A stretch of DNA of 64,000 nt from Yersinia aleksiciae (GCF_001047675.1 NZ_CP011975.1:619710-683709), one strand, 5' to 3'. Counted from the first letter of the stretch, positions 42,199 through 54,283 are shown. Notes: generated by a model from the letters alone, not told the origin. Numbers and translations are program-made.

Positions 42199-43031
42199 CA
42201 GTGCCCACCTATCCGCCGACCAAAGCGGCTTTGTAACGTGTTAATGCCAAACAGCAGCACCAGTGAAACCGCCAAAATAACCGAGGCGATGGCGCTGGCT
42301 GCCGGATAATCAAATTCTTGCAAGCGGATGAAAATCATCAGCGAGGTCACTTCGGTCTTCCACGCGATGTTGCCAGCGATAAAGATAACCGCGCCAAACT
42401 CGCCCAAACTGCGGGTGAAGGATAACGCCGTTCCCGCCAGCAGTGCCGGTGCCAGTTCCGGTATCACCACCAGACGGAAACTCTGCCAGCGGCTCGCGCC
42501 TAAGGTTTCAGCCGCTTCTTCATATTCCGGCCCCAACTCTTCCAGCACCGGTTGCACCGTGCGCACCACAAACGGCAGGCTGGTAAAGGCCATCGCCACT
42601 GCAATCCCTAACCACGTAAATGAAACTTTGATACCAAATTCGTTTAACCAAGCCCCATACCAGCCAGTGGTGGAGAACAAGGTCGCCAGCGTCAAACCAG
42701 CGACGGCGGTCGGTAGCGCGAACGGCAAATCCATCAGGCCATCAAGCAAGGTGCGGCCGGGGAATTGGTAGCGGGTCAAAATCCACGCCATCAACATGCC
42801 AAAGACCGCATTAAAGATGCTCGCCACACCCGCAGCCAGTAAGGTCACTTTATACGCCGCGACCACCTGAGGGTTGGTTATCACCTCCCAGTACTGCGCC
42901 CAACTCATCTGTGCGACCTGCATCACTAACGCGCTAAGCGGCAGTAACAAGATCAGGCAGGTGTAAAGCAGGCTGCTCCCCAGACTGAGGGTAAATCCGG
43001 GCAGAACCCGTTTACTGGATGCCGACAACAT
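42198..43031 (-). CDS. cysT: Sulfate/thiosulfate permease CysT (CysU)
   Basis: A 277-residue permease with the EAA motif EYEEAAETLGASRWQSFRLVVIP and RSLGEFGAVIFIAG. Its first base overlaps the cysP stop codon and its stop overlaps the cysW start. Partner of CysW in the sulfate importer. Confidence 0.96.
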   Translation of the reverse strand: MLSASSKRVLPGFTLSLGSSLLYTCLILLLPLSALVMQVAQMSWAQYWEVITNPQVVAAYKVTLLAAGVASIFNAVFGMLMAWILTRYQFPGRTLLDGLMDLPFALPTAVAGLTLATLFSTTGWYGAWLNEFGIKVSFTWLGIAVAMAFTSLPFVVRTVQPVLEELGPEYEEAAETLGASRWQSFRLVVIPELAPALLAGTALSFTRSLGEFGAVIFIAGNIAWKTEVTSLMIFIRLQEFDYPAASAIASVILAVSLVLLFGINTLQSRFGRRIGGH

Positions 43032-44059
43032 TACTGATGCCCTTCCGCTAACAATTTATCCAGCACGCCGCCGGTGGCGAAATGAGTACTCATCACTTGT
43101 GGCCAGCTACCGAATTGATCTTCAACGCGGAATAATTTGGTGTCAGGGAATTGGGATTTGGCCGCTTCCATCGCCGCTTTATCGTAAACACGGTAGTTGA
43201 AGCTGGTGATCACCTGCTGTGCCGCGGGGCTGTAGAGGTAATTGAGGTAAGCAATGGCGGCTTTCTCAGTGCCATTCTTCTCCACATTTTTGTCTACCCA
43301 CGCCACCGGGAACTCCGCCAGAATATCGACCGGTGGGACAATGACTTCATATTTATCGCTGCCATACTCTTTACGAATATTATTCACTTCTGACTCGAAA
43401 CTGATCAGCACGTCACCCAAACCACGTTCGACGAAAGTGGTGGTTGCACCACGGCCGCCGGTATCAAAGACCTGCACGTTGTTCAGGAAGCGCTTCATCC
43501 AGTCGCGGGTTTTGGCCTCATCCTTGCCATTGGCCTGCTGTGTCGCGCCCCATGCCGCCAGATAGGTATAGCGGCCATTGCCAGAGGTTTTGGGATTCGG
43601 GAACACCAGTTTCACGTCTTCGCGCACCAAATCATCCCAACTGTGGATATTCTTTGGATTGCCCTTACGTACCAGGAAGGCCATGGTGGAGTAGAATGGT
43701 GAGCTGTTGTTTGGTAAGCGAGCTTGCCAGTCAGCCGGAATCAAATTGCCGCGATCGTGCAGGATTTGCACATCGGTGACTTGGTTATAGGTCACCACAT
43801 CGGCTTTCAAACCTTGCAAGATAGCCAATGCCTGCTTGGAAGAGCCGGCATGAGATTGTTTGATGGTCAGCTTATCGCCCGGATTTTGCTGCTCCCACTG
43901 CTGCTGGAAGCCCGGATTCAACGCGGTGAATAACTCGCGGGAGACGTCATAAGAGCTGTTCAGCAACTCAGTGGCAGAGGCCGTTGTGCTGCCGAAAATA
44001 AGCGCACTTAATAAGGCAACACGGGTCCATCCATTTGTCTTCACTGAAGTCTGTTTCAT
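43031..44059 (-). CDS. cysP: Thiosulfate-binding protein CysP
   Basis: A 342-residue periplasmic binding protein with a signal peptide ([18 protein letters not shown], cleavage about residue 29) and the sulfate-binding family motifs [37 protein letters not shown] and [22 protein letters not shown]. It delivers thiosulfate or sulfate to CysTWA. It is the first gene of the operon. The upstream 245 bp should contain a CysB-responsive promoter, but I could not define the site. Confidence 0.95.
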   Translation of the reverse strand: MKQTSVKTNGWTRVALLSALIFGSTTASATELLNSSYDVSRELFTALNPGFQQQWEQQNPGDKLTIKQSHAGSSKQALAILQGLKADVVTYNQVTDVQILHDRGNLIPADWQARLPNNSSPFYSTMAFLVRKGNPKNIHSWDDLVREDVKLVFPNPKTSGNGRYTYLAAWGATQQANGKDEAKTRDWMKRFLNNVQVFDTGGRGATTTFVERGLGDVLISFESEVNNIRKEYGSDKYEVIVPPVDILAEFPVAWVDKNVEKNGTEKAAIAYLNYLYSPAAQQVITSFNYRVYDKAAMEAAKSQFPDTKLFRVEDQFGSWPQVMSTHFATGGVLDKLLAEGHQ

Positions 44060-44258
44060 TCTGCACCTTATTCACTGAGTTCATCCGGCAGGCATGTCAT
44101 AAAATATTAACAGTGCCCTTAATATGTTCAGTGTATTTATAACTAGGCGCATACCTATAACGCTTTTATATACCGTTTAGTGATGTGCAAGTATCAAATG
44201 CTCTAAGCCAGTCACACCGCTGGTCGCCAGCCCCCCATTTTGCGCTTCTCTACCCATG

Positions 44259-44286
44259 AAAAAGCCCAGCCGACCTGCGCTGGGCG
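44259..44286 (-). terminator. Terminator of nanT
   Basis: GCCCAGC at 44264-44270 pairs with GCTGGGC at 44279-44285; on the minus strand it is followed by TTTTTC, 20 nt after the nanT stop. Confidence 0.8.
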
Positions 44287-44304
44287 ATAAAACCTTGGCT
44301 TAAT

Positions 44305-46168
<1,864 letters not shown>

Positions 46169-47047
46169 TCATCCATTTTGGCTAACCGCTTGGGTAGTTT
46201 TCCGCTTAATGCTCTCCGCCTGCGCCGGATCGGCTTTGACCAGTAGGGCGTAGATCAAATCCAGCACAAAGAGTTGCGCGATTTTGGTGCCGATGGAGTC
46301 CCCTTGCAGCTGCCCCTGGCGGTTACCGTTAATCAGCACATAATCCGCTAGCTCAGTAATGGTAGAGCCCATATTGTGAGTCAATGCCACTGTGGTCGCA
46401 CCCGCCTGCTTCGCCAGCTTCAGGGCATGCACGGTTTCCGCCGAGGTCCCCGAGTGGCTGATACCAATCGCCACATCACCGGGGCGCATCAGCGAAGCTT
46501 GCATATACATAAAATGGTTATTGGTAGCGGCATCAACCCGCAGCCCAATCCGCATTAATTTACCTTTGGCATCTTCCGCGGTGATACCAGAAGAACCGAC
46601 ACCAAAAATGCAGATTCGATCCGCTGGACGCAGTAACTTAACCACCTGTTCGACACTCTCGATAGAGAGCAGATTTAGGGTTTCTGACAGCACGTTATTA
46701 ATCGCCGACTGCAATTTATTGCCAATCGCCAGCGCATCATCGCCCTCTTGCACATCTGCATCCAACAGGCTGTTTTCACTGTTATGGCGGGTGGCCACTT
46801 CAATGGCCAGATCCATTTTGAAATCCTGAAACCCTTTATAACCCAGCGTCCGGCAGAAGCGGATGATAGTGGCCTCACCCGCCTGCGTGTGCGCGGAGAG
46901 ATCAGCAATGGATAGGTGGGTCACCTTAGCCGGTTCCGCCAAAATATAGGCGGCAATTCGCTGCGCTGAGCGGGTCAGGCTATTTTGCATCGCACCCAAG
47001 GCATCAAGAATTTTACCTGGCTTAAAACGGGGGGCACCAGTTTTCAC
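46169..47047 (-). CDS. nanR: RpiR-family regulator of sialic acid genes
   Basis: A 292-residue RpiR/MurR-type regulator. The N-terminal HTH (about 15-85) reads LTRSAQRIAAYILAEPAKVTHLSIADLSAHTQAGEATIIRFCRTLGYKGFQDFK. The C-terminal SIS domain (about 125-265) has IFGVGSSGITAEDAKGKL and ISHSGTSAETVHALKLAK for binding a phosphosugar. By analogy with NanR of Vibrio and Haemophilus, which belong to this family, it would sense ManNAc-6P or GlcN-6P. The position between nanT and nanQK supports the role. A MurR-like function is possible because E. coli carries murR at this site. Confidence 0.82.
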   Translation of the reverse strand: MKTGAPRFKPGKILDALGAMQNSLTRSAQRIAAYILAEPAKVTHLSIADLSAHTQAGEATIIRFCRTLGYKGFQDFKMDLAIEVATRHNSENSLLDADVQEGDDALAIGNKLQSAINNVLSETLNLLSIESVEQVVKLLRPADRICIFGVGSSGITAEDAKGKLMRIGLRVDAATNNHFMYMQASLMRPGDVAIGISHSGTSAETVHALKLAKQAGATTVALTHNMGSTITELADYVLINGNRQGQLQGDSIGTKIAQLFVLDLIYALLVKADPAQAESIKRKTTQAVSQNG

Positions 47048-47173
47048 GCGGACACCTCAAGGGAAAGAGAATGGATGAACAGGGGACATATCTGGGGCGC
47101 ATCATGACATAATTGGCCCATTTCGTGAAGGACAATGGCTGTGTTATGCGGGATGCATTCCATAAAAAATCCA

Positions 47174-47199
47174 TAAAAAAACCCCGGGGGGCCGGGGAA
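47174..47199 (-). terminator. Terminator of nanKQ
   Basis: On the minus strand CCCCGG-CCC-CCGGGG is followed by seven T residues, 55-80 nt after the nanQ stop. It separates the nanKQ unit from nanR. Confidence 0.85.
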
Positions 47200-47253
47200 G
47201 ATGTCAAAGATCACGTGCGTTCTTATTATATAAAAATCATATCGATAGAGTAT

Positions 47254-47805
<552 letters not shown>

Positions 47806-47835
47806 TCAGCTTTGTCAGTCGTCTGAATTAATGAA

Positions 47836-48726
47836 TTAGAGTGATGATCTTGCCCACAGTGCCGCCCCCAGCAGACCACTATCCTGCCGATGACATGCCG
47901 CCTGCATTGGTACGCGATAAATTTCCGGCAGCGCCTTTTGCGCGCCAATCACCCGCTCCAGATACCCCACCGCCAGCCCGACACTGCCGCCCAGAATCAC
48001 AATTTCCAGATCCAAGGCCATTTTCATGTCTGCCAACATCTGTGCTATCGCCATCGCAGAACGGCTAATGATATTTTCCGCCTGAAGATTGCCAAGTTGC
48101 GCCATCTCAAACACTTTGGCGGCAGCGGCGGGCTGTTTCCAGCCTAAGGTTTCGGCACCAATGGCAGTACCGGATGCCACGCTTTCGACACATCCACGGC
48201 GACCACAGCCACATAACAGGCCATGAGGATCGGCGAGTGTGTGGCCAATGTGACCTGCCAGCCCGTGATTGCCGACCAGCAGCTTTTTATTCAAGATGAT
48301 GCCGCCGCCCACACCCGTGGATACCGTCACGAACATCATATTATTGACAGAAATCTGACTGTTGCGATCATCACTTAATGCCTGATACTCAGCCCAGGCT
48401 GCGGCCTGCCCATCATTGAGCAGCACACAGGGTAAATCAGCAATCGACTGGATACACTCCTGCAATGGGAAATCTGCCAGCCCGCCCAAATTGGCGGGAT
48501 TCAGCGCGGTGAGTCGACCACCACTGATAATGCCCGTTGAGGCCACCGCAACAAAATCAACCAGATGCCGATAAGGTGCGATCAAGGTGTCCAGTGCGAT
48601 AGCCAGTTGTTCCGCCCCGCCCCGTGGCGTTGCCACCTGCTGGCGACCGATCAACATACCGCTCTCGGTGACCACTGCCGCAGCAATTTTTGTCCCACCG
48701 ATATCTAGTGCTAACACTTTTCCCAT
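47836..48726 (-). CDS. nanK: N-acetylmannosamine kinase
   Basis: ATG at 48726 gives [19 protein letters not shown] and a 296-residue ROK kinase. It shows the phosphate motif DIGGTK, catalytic region [32 protein letters not shown], and the ROK zinc motif [24 protein letters not shown]. It phosphorylates ManNAc to ManNAc-6-P. It is divergent from nanE, sharing a 214-bp operator region. Confidence 0.93.
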   Translation of the reverse strand: MGKVLALDIGGTKIAAAVVTESGMLIGRQQVATPRGGAEQLAIALDTLIAPYRHLVDFVAVASTGIISGGRLTALNPANLGGLADFPLQECIQSIADLPCVLLNDGQAAAWAEYQALSDDRNSQISVNNMMFVTVSTGVGGGIILNKKLLVGNHGLAGHIGHTLADPHGLLCGCGRRGCVESVASGTAIGAETLGWKQPAAAAKVFEMAQLGNLQAENIISRSAMAIAQMLADMKMALDLEIVILGGSVGLAVGYLERVIGAQKALPEIYRVPMQAACHRQDSGLLGAALWARSSL

Positions 48727-48799
48727 CTGGCGTAACCCTCTTGCACCTGTAATGAATGTCATGACATTAATGGGGTGACTATGGCAATTTTTCCGTCAT

Positions 48800-48835
48800 A
48801 ACTCCATTAATATTTTTAAATTGGAGTTACACTCC
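48800..48835. promoter_or_regulatory. Predicted nan operators near nanK
   Basis: GGAGT-TAC-ACTCC at 48823-48835 is a perfect 5-3-5 palindrome of the same type as that upstream of nanT. AACTCCA at 48800-48806 pairs with TGGAGTT at 48822-48828 as a wider inverted repeat, so two regulator dimers could bind here. Confidence 0.7.
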
Positions 48836-48897
48836 GAAAAAGACATTTATTTACCTTCATCACCATTGCACCCCGCAACTAAAAGATCTAACATAAT

Positions 48898-48910
48898 GGA
48901 GTAAAACTTC
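48898..48910. promoter_or_regulatory. Predicted nan operator near nanE
   Basis: GGAGT-AAA-ACTTC is the same motif with one mismatch, 31 bp upstream of the nanE GTG. With its flank (CATTT) it repeats 16 of 17 bases of the nanT-upstream site. Confidence 0.68.
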
Positions 48911-48940
48911 ATTTAAAATTAAAGATCGGAGCTAAAAACC

Positions 48941-49672
48941 GTGCGCAATCTGACTGCGAGTGACCCGACCATGAGTAACACGAGTGATCTTCGCCACAAG
49001 CTGCAAAATGGCCTGATCGCATCTTGCCAGCCAGTCCCCGGTAGCGCCATGGATACGCCTGAAATTGTGGCGGCAATGGCTTGTGCGGCTCTTGCTGGCG
49101 GTGCCGTTGGCCTGCGGATTGAAGGTATCGACAATATTCTGGCGGTGCGCCGGGTTACAGATGCGCCGATTATCGGCATTATTAAGCGCGACCTGCCAGA
49201 TTCCGAGGTCAGAATTACCCCTTGGCTGGAAGATGTCGATGACCTAAGTGCCGCCGGTGCCGATATTATCGCGTTTGATGTCACCTGCCGCGCCCGTCCG
49301 GTTTCGGTTGAAGATCTGTTTCAACGGGTGCGAGCGACCGGTCGTCTGGCGATGGCGGATGCTTCCAATCTTGACGATGGCTTGCAGGCCTATCGATTAG
49401 GTATCGACTTTATCGGCACCACCCTTTCCGGCTATACCCAAGATCCCGTGCCTACCGAGCCAGATCTGGCGCTGGTGAATCAGCTGGCTCAAGCCGGTTG
49501 TCGAGTGATCGCTGAAGGCCGCTATAATTCACCCGCACTGGCAGCAGCGGCTATCTCCGCGGGGGCTTATGCGGTGACCGTCGGCTCAGCCATTACCCGA
49601 ATCGAACATATTTGCGGTTGGTTCTGCGAGGCTATCAAACAGCATGAAGCCGCAAAACTGACTGAATACTGA
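48941..49672 (+). CDS. nanE: ManNAc-6-P 2-epimerase
   Basis: A 243-residue TIM-barrel epimerase converting ManNAc-6-P to GlcNAc-6-P. Motifs: [56 protein letters not shown]-like region [10 protein letters not shown] and [33 protein letters not shown] at 48941 has GGAG at 48928-48931 and is preferred; ATG at 48971 is an alternative without a good ribosome binding site. First gene of nanE-nanA. Confidence 0.93.
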   Translation: MRNLTASDPTMSNTSDLRHKLQNGLIASCQPVPGSAMDTPEIVAAMACAALAGGAVGLRIEGIDNILAVRRVTDAPIIGIIKRDLPDSEVRITPWLEDVDDLSAAGADIIAFDVTCRARPVSVEDLFQRVRATGRLAMADASNLDDGLQAYRLGIDFIGTTLSGYTQDPVPTEPDLALVNQLAQAGCRVIAEGRYNSPALAAAAISAGAYAVTVGSAITRIEHICGWFCEAIKQHEAAKLTEY

Positions 49673-49725
49673 TGACTATTGCGCCCATCTGGGCGACCCA
49701 CTCTCTCTGATTTATAAGGATGCGT

Positions 49726-50619
49726 ATGAAAAAGTTAACCGGCCTGATCGCAGCTCCGCACACTCCCTTTGATGAGCAGGGTGAGGTCAACTATCCCGTT
49801 ATTGACCAAATCGCCGAGCATCTGGTCAATGATGGCGTGAAAGGGGTCTATGTTTGCGGCACCACTGGCGAGGGCATTCACTGCTCGGTTGAAGAGCGCA
49901 AAAAAATTGCTGAGCGCTGGGTCAACGCGGCACAAGGCAAACTGAGCATTACCTTGCACACGGGTGCACTCAGCATCAAAGATGCTGTCGATCTCTCCCG
50001 TCATGCAGAAACACTGGATATCTTCGCAACCTCCGCCATCGGACCTTGCTTCTTTAAGCCCGGCAATCTCGATGATCTCATCGCCTACTGTCAGGCCATT
50101 GCGGCCGCTGCGCCGTCGAAAGGCTTCTATTACTATCACTCTGGGATGTCCGGTGTGAATTTGGATATGGAACAATTCCTGATCAAAGCCGAATCCAAGA
50201 TCCCTAACCTGTCAGGGATCAAATTCAATAATGCGGATCTCTATGAGTTCCAGCGCTGCCTACGAGTGAGTGGCGGTAAATTTGATATTCCATTTGGTGT
50301 AGATGAACATCTGCCGGGTGGTTTGGCCGTGGGCGCTATCGGCGCAGTCGGCAGCACCTATAACTATGCTGCCCCGCTGTTCCACAAAATCATTGCTGAC
50401 TTCAACGCAGGCAATCAAGTCGCGGTACAGCGCAGTATGGATCAGGTTATCGCACTGATTCGAGTGCTGGTTGAGTTTGGTGGTGTTGCGGCGGGCAAAG
50501 CGGCGATGCAGTTACACGGCATTGATGCCGGTAATCCACGTCTGCCACTGCGGGCATTGACCAAAGAGCAGAAACAAACTGTCGTGAACAGAATGCGTGA
50601 CGCAATATATTCTGCTTAA
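49726..50619 (+). CDS. nanA: N-acetylneuraminate lyase
   Basis: ATG at 49726 with AAGGA at 49716-49720 gives 297 residues; an in-frame ATG two codons earlier overlaps that site. It is a DHDPS-superfamily lyase: GTTGEGIHCS binding loop, the catalytic tyrosine in GFYYYHSGMSGV (Tyr137 region) and Schiff-base Lys166 in LSGIKFNNADLY. It cleaves sialic acid into ManNAc and pyruvate. The YYYH and IKFNN motifs are closer to eukaryotic/Bacteroides-type lyases than to E. coli NanA (VYNIP, LKQTS). It lies 53 bp after nanE and ends in a bidirectional terminator. Confidence 0.88.
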   Translation: MKKLTGLIAAPHTPFDEQGEVNYPVIDQIAEHLVNDGVKGVYVCGTTGEGIHCSVEERKKIAERWVNAAQGKLSITLHTGALSIKDAVDLSRHAETLDIFATSAIGPCFFKPGNLDDLIAYCQAIAAAAPSKGFYYYHSGMSGVNLDMEQFLIKAESKIPNLSGIKFNNADLYEFQRCLRVSGGKFDIPFGVDEHLPGGLAVGAIGAVGSTYNYAAPLFHKIIADFNAGNQVAVQRSMDQVIALIRVLVEFGGVAAGKAAMQLHGIDAGNPRLPLRALTKEQKQTVVNRMRDAIYSA

Positions 50620-50647
50620 TTGAGTGGCAATCATCGAGAACAAAATA

Positions 50648-50672
50648 AAAGGCCGGATATCCGGCCTTTCTT
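50648..50672. terminator. Bidirectional terminator between nanA and yfeX
   Basis: AAAGGCCGG at 50648-50656 pairs with CCGGCCTTT at 50661-50669 around ATAT, with A-rich and T-rich flanks on either side, so it can end both convergent genes. Confidence 0.88.
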
Positions 50673-50674
50673 TA

Positions 50675-51580
50675 TTATAGCGATAATAATTTAGTCAATG
50701 ACGGCGCAAAATAATAGCTGCCCGTCACCGGTTTGCTGAAACCGAGCAACAGATCATGCTTGCCGTCTATTGCGCCAAACATGCTGAGTAATTGCTGCTC
50801 GATATTGTGTAAGCGTGCGCAATAAGCAATGAAATAGAGGCCATGTTTGCCACTGGCTTTACCGTAAGGCAGGCTTTGGCGCAAAATCTTCAGCCCCTTG
50901 CCATCTTCTTTCAGATCGACTCGGCTGACGTGAGAAGTGTCTGGACGTTGATCCGACGACAACTCCTGACTGTCATGCTTGGTGCGCCCAACAATTTGCT
51001 CTTGTTTATGCTCAGGGATGCGCTGCCATTTTTTCAGGTCATGCTCATAACGCTGAACCAGGATATAACTGCCGCCCGCATCCTCTTCGCCATCAGCAAT
51101 CACCGCCACTTCTGGGCGGCTATCGCCCTGTGGGTTCTCGGTACCATCAATAAAGCCGGTAAAATCACGCTCTTCAACCCAGCGGAAACCGTGCGTCTCT
51201 TCTTCAACAGCAATAGCATCACCGAAAGCCGCAACCGCCGCTTGCGCTAAGGTAAAGTTGATATCCTGACGCAGTGATTGAATATGAATCAATAAATCGC
51301 GTTGAGTTGCAGGGGCAATCATTGGTGCTTTACCCAGTGGGACAAAAGGCTTTAACTCTTTCGCGCCCTGCCCATTGGATAGATCGTGCCAAACGTCAGA
51401 ACCGAAAGCGATAACGGCACCGAGATGTTCATGAGGAAATTGTTGCTGCAACTCTTGCAATGAGTGGCAGAATTTTTTACAGCCCTGACGAATGGCATCA
51501 AATTCGCCCTGCACTTTTGCTTCCATAAATATGGCAAAACGGCAATGCTCCAGCAAAATGCCACTCTGTACTTGAGTCAT
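50675..51580 (-). CDS. yfeX: Dyp-type heme peroxidase YfeX
   Basis: A 301-residue cytosolic Dyp peroxidase, similar to E. coli YfeX throughout ([23 protein letters not shown]-like [18 protein letters not shown]). The catalytic GXXDG motif is GFIDGTENP and the proximal heme His lies in [16 protein letters not shown]. It oxidises dyes and porphyrinogens with hydrogen peroxide and has been discussed as a deferrochelatase. AAGGA precedes the ATG. Neighbour yfeY is conserved. Confidence 0.93.
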   Translation of the reverse strand: MTQVQSGILLEHCRFAIFMEAKVQGEFDAIRQGCKKFCHSLQELQQQFPHEHLGAVIAFGSDVWHDLSNGQGAKELKPFVPLGKAPMIAPATQRDLLIHIQSLRQDINFTLAQAAVAAFGDAIAVEEETHGFRWVEERDFTGFIDGTENPQGDSRPEVAVIADGEEDAGGSYILVQRYEHDLKKWQRIPEHKQEQIVGRTKHDSQELSSDQRPDTSHVSRVDLKEDGKGLKILRQSLPYGKASGKHGLYFIAYCARLHNIEQQLLSMFGAIDGKHDLLLGFSKPVTGSYYFAPSLTKLLSL

Positions 51581-51756
51581 CTTTTTTCCTTACTAAAAGC
51601 CGATATTGGTTATAGCGAATATAGTAACTGAAGCATTCAAAATTACCTTGCGTGAACGCAAAATAAAATGGAGAAGGGTGTAACATGGATAGGAATTATA
51701 TTAAGGCGCTAGAAAAATAGCGCCTTAATAGGATGGGAATAAGAAGATAATAATAT

Positions 51757-52368
51757 TTATTCGCTTTTGGCTCGCCAGATAATCTTACTCACTTTCCAGC
51801 TTTTTAACGTGTCATCAGACGGCATCAAACCTTCAGGGCCATGCCAGTCACCTGCAAATAAGTAGCTTACATGCTTGCTGTCCGGTGCGGCGCACTCTAT
51901 TTGCGCGGCATCCTCACCGGTACCTTGGCGGCAAACACCAAAGGCTTTTTGATATAAATCACTAAATGGGGTGCCAATCTTGACGCCCGATTGACTAGGA
52001 ATATTTTTATCCATTACGTCGATACGTTCTACCGTGCCTTTTGGCTGACCCGATATTACCAGCTTAATTTGGTCTTCTTTCATCGCCTGATAGAAAGAGA
52101 CTAATTTGCCATCATTGGTCGCCATTCCGCTGCGTAACCGATAATCACCTTTCAGCCCATCTTTAATCTCATTTTCGGCCAGCGGCGTACTGGCAGTCAT
52201 TCCGCCGACACCCTGATCAGTCACCTGTAAACTGCTACTGCCGCTGAACCAATTGAGCGGAGAGAGACTTGACCAAGAGAAACCGGACATGCTTGAACAC
52301 CCAGCCAGCAACAAAGGGGCACCCAGTAATAACAACCGCACCCCAGACAACCGTGGGCGAATATTCAT
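51757..52368 (-). CDS. yfeY: RpoE-regulated lipoprotein YfeY
   Basis: A 203-residue lipoprotein, signal MNIRPRLSGVRLLLLGAPLL ending in lipobox LLAGC (Cys24). The conserved FSWSSLSPLNWF and the C-terminal GPEGLMPSDDTLKSWKVSKIIWR match E. coli YfeY. Its gene belongs to the sigma-E regulon in E. coli; a possible but weak AACT...TCTG pair lies upstream. The function is unknown. It ends the conserved yfeX-yfeY block; the next backbone gene, ypeA, is 11 kb away. Confidence 0.88.
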   Translation of the reverse strand: MNIRPRLSGVRLLLLGAPLLLAGCSSMSGFSWSSLSPLNWFSGSSSLQVTDQGVGGMTASTPLAENEIKDGLKGDYRLRSGMATNDGKLVSFYQAMKEDQIKLVISGQPKGTVERIDVMDKNIPSQSGVKIGTPFSDLYQKAFGVCRQGTGEDAAQIECAAPDSKHVSYLFAGDWHGPEGLMPSDDTLKSWKVSKIIWRAKSE

Positions 52369-52732
52369 CTAAAGCTCCTTAAAAAAACCACTGCATCCAA
52401 TCAGCTTCTCTGCAAAAAACACCACACAGAAGCGCAGTTATGGGCAGTTGAAAAATGATAACCAGTGGTTGGAGTCCTCAGCGCCGAAAAAGTGCCATTC
52501 CCGCGCAGGCATTGATCGCTATCACTGGTCAGCGGCGCATCTAATTTACTGCGCTCCCCAGATGAAAGCCACTGACAGTGGTTGATAAAATCCACATCAC
52601 CCCCCATTTAATCACCTGATATTGAGACTTCAGCATGTTTTAACGTAAATTTGGTCTACCCTTGAGTACCAGAGAGGCTTTTGTCGCCTCCCGTTTCAGA
52701 CGTAATTATTCATTCATTGAAGGAGCAATATA
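52369..52732. other. Intergenic region between yfeY and the YgiW-like gene
   Basis: A 364-bp divergent promoter region. A short open frame occurs on the minus strand (52401-52607), but its composition and lack of a ribosome binding site argue against coding. The expected E. coli neighbour yfeZ is not present. AAGGAG lies just before the 52733 start. Confidence 0.5.
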
Positions 52733-53146
52733 ATGAAGAAATTAACCTTAGCTGCAACGCTTATGATGTTATGCGGTGCGCCACTGTTAGCCCACAGCGC
52801 GACCGACACCGCGAAAGGCGGCTTTGATGGCCCAGCAACTACCCAGACTCAGCCCGCGACTCAGGGCGGATTTACCGGCCCTAGCGCCACGAATACCACC
52901 GTGGATAAAGTCAAAAGTATGCGGGATGACGCCCGTGTTACCCTGCAAGGGAATATCGTCGAGCGGCTAGGCCACGATACCTATACTTTCCGCGACGACA
53001 CTGGCACCATCACTGTTGATATTGATAGCAAGCGCTGGAAAGGCCAAACCATCACTCCGCAAGATAAAGTACAAATCGAAGGGAAAGTGGATAAAGACTG
53101 GAATTCAGTGGAAGTGGATGTGAAAAACATCACCAAGATTAAATAA
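52733..53146 (+). CDS. YgiW/YdeI-type OB-fold stress protein
   Basis: A 137-residue periplasmic protein with a signal peptide (residues 1-22, ending LLAHSA). Two GGF-x-GP repeats (GGFDGP, GGFTGP) precede the bacterial OB-fold domain (about 55-137): ARVTLQGNIVERLGHDTYTFRDDTGTITVDID and DKVQIEGKVDKDWNSVEVDVKNI. The fold is typical for YgiW/YdeI/VisP proteins, implicated in stress and cationic peptide tolerance. AAGGAG precedes the ATG. It stands alone at the edge of the accessory region. Confidence 0.88.
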   Translation: MKKLTLAATLMMLCGAPLLAHSATDTAKGGFDGPATTQTQPATQGGFTGPSATNTTVDKVKSMRDDARVTLQGNIVERLGHDTYTFRDDTGTITVDIDSKRWKGQTITPQDKVQIEGKVDKDWNSVEVDVKNITKIK

Positions 53147-53159
53147 TTTATTTGGCATC

Positions 53160-53206
53160 TAAAGCCATTGGAGTCGCAGCTAACCCGCCTGCGGCTTCAA
53201 ACCACA
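53160..53206. repeat. ERIC-like element, internally deleted
   Basis: AAAGCCATTGGAGTCGCAG and CCTGCGGCTTCAAA are the two ends of an ERIC element with most of the centre missing. The full-length copy follows immediately at 53217. Confidence 0.6.
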
Positions 53207-53216
53207 ACAAAATCAC

Positions 53217-53338
53217 TCCCCAAAATCATTGGAGTCGCAGGTAGGCAGCCAGCAAACGCAGCCCGATGAGCTGACTCAAGTCAGTGATTCGGGGGCGTGC
53301 GCGCAGCGAACACCCCTGCGGCTTCAAGGATGAAGGGG
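53217..53338. repeat. ERIC element, full length
   Basis: About 122 bp with the ERIC hallmarks: CATTGGAGTCGCAGGTAGGC at the left end, a central GATGAGCTGACTCAAGTCAGTGATTCGGG palindromic region (53259-53292) and CTGCGGCTTCAAGGATGAAGGGG at the right end. It supplies the last codons and stop of the convergent SDR gene. Confidence 0.82.
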
Positions 53339-54130
53339 AGTGGGATTGACCCATGAAGACCCCGCTAACACCCCCCCATCAATGGTAATGGCTTGCCCAG
53401 TCAAATAGGCCGAGGCGGCCGAACTTAAAAAGAGCACTGCGCCAATCAAATCATCGGGATTGCCTAGGCGCCCTTGGGGAATAAAGTTCTGAAACCATTT
53501 TGAGCGATATTCGTCATCCCACAGTGGGCGTGTAAATTCAGTTTTAATAAATCCAGGCTCGATAGCATTAACTTGAATATTATCTCCCACCCATTCACGA
53601 GCCATTGCCTTGGTTAATTGACTGACCGCGGCTTTTGATGCGGCATAAACAGAGATGGTATTAAATGCGTGTTTCGCGCTCAGTGAGCTGATATTAACAA
53701 TCTTCCCTCCCCCCTGTTTTGCCATATAGGGTTGGACCGCTTGCGCCAAAAAGTAGACGCTACGTAAATTGATATCAATGATGGCATCAAAGTCGTCGGC
53801 ACTGACATCTTTGATCGGTTTTCGGCGATTGACACCAGCACTGGTGAGCAAGATATCAATGCGCCCCAGTTTGTCATGCACGGTATCCACCAACTGTCGG
53901 CAAGCTGCAACATCACTTAAATCGGCGGTAATCGATAAGGCTTTGCCTCCATCGGCTTCAATCGTGTCTTGAACCGGTTTGATTCGCGCGAGATCAATAT
54001 CATGTAATGCCACTGTCGCGCCGGCATTCGCCAACGCCTGACTCAGCACACTGCCAATAGCTCCACCAGCCCCCGAAACCAGTACTACTTTGCCCTGCAA
54101 AGAAAATAGCTGCTCAATAATGTTGCTCAT
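53324..54130 (-). CDS. SDR-family dehydrogenase
   Basis: ATG at 54130, after AAGGT, gives 268 residues; a frame extension to 54157 is less likely. It is a classical short-chain dehydrogenase: cofactor motif LVSGAGGAIGS (about 18-28), LTSAGVNRRKP, catalytic Ser in NISSLSAKHAF and YAASK (Tyr/Lys about 160-164), and AITIDGG near the end. It resembles gluconate 5-dehydrogenase-type polyol or sugar-acid dehydrogenases. The last codons and stop derive from an ERIC element. It is the last gene of the sugar operon, separated from the sulfurtransferase by a short ERIC. The substrate is not known. Confidence 0.85.
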   Translation of the reverse strand: MSNIIEQLFSLQGKVVLVSGAGGAIGSVLSQALANAGATVALHDIDLARIKPVQDTIEADGGKALSITADLSDVAACRQLVDTVHDKLGRIDILLTSAGVNRRKPIKDVSADDFDAIIDINLRSVYFLAQAVQPYMAKQGGGKIVNISSLSAKHAFNTISVYAASKAAVSQLTKAMAREWVGDNIQVNAIEPGFIKTEFTRPLWDDEYRSKWFQNFIPQGRLGNPDDLIGAVLFLSSAASAYLTGQAITIDGGVLAGSSWVNPTPLHP

Positions 54131-54211
54131 AGATACCTTCAAGTAGTCACTCGCCAACGCGACCGCCAGCAGTGAGATAAAATGTTAAAATCCATATTTT
54201 CACGAAAAGCG

Positions 54212-54283
54212 ATACCCAAAGTCATTGGTGTTGCAAGTAGGCCGCCAGCTCCCCCTCCTGCAACTTCAAGTACAAAGGGCCTA
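54212..54283. repeat. ERIC element, internally deleted
   Basis: Begins ATACCCAAAGTCATTGGTGTTGC and ends CCTGCAACTTCAAGTACAAAGGG, about 72 bp, with the central hairpin missing. It lies between two genes of the operon and its last bases carry the stop codon of the sulfurtransferase. Confidence 0.75.

Noticed and set aside
52401-52607. A 68-codon minus-strand frame upstream of yfeY
   Set aside because: No ribosome binding site, no recognisable motif, and it lies in a divergent promoter region; not a match for YfeZ.
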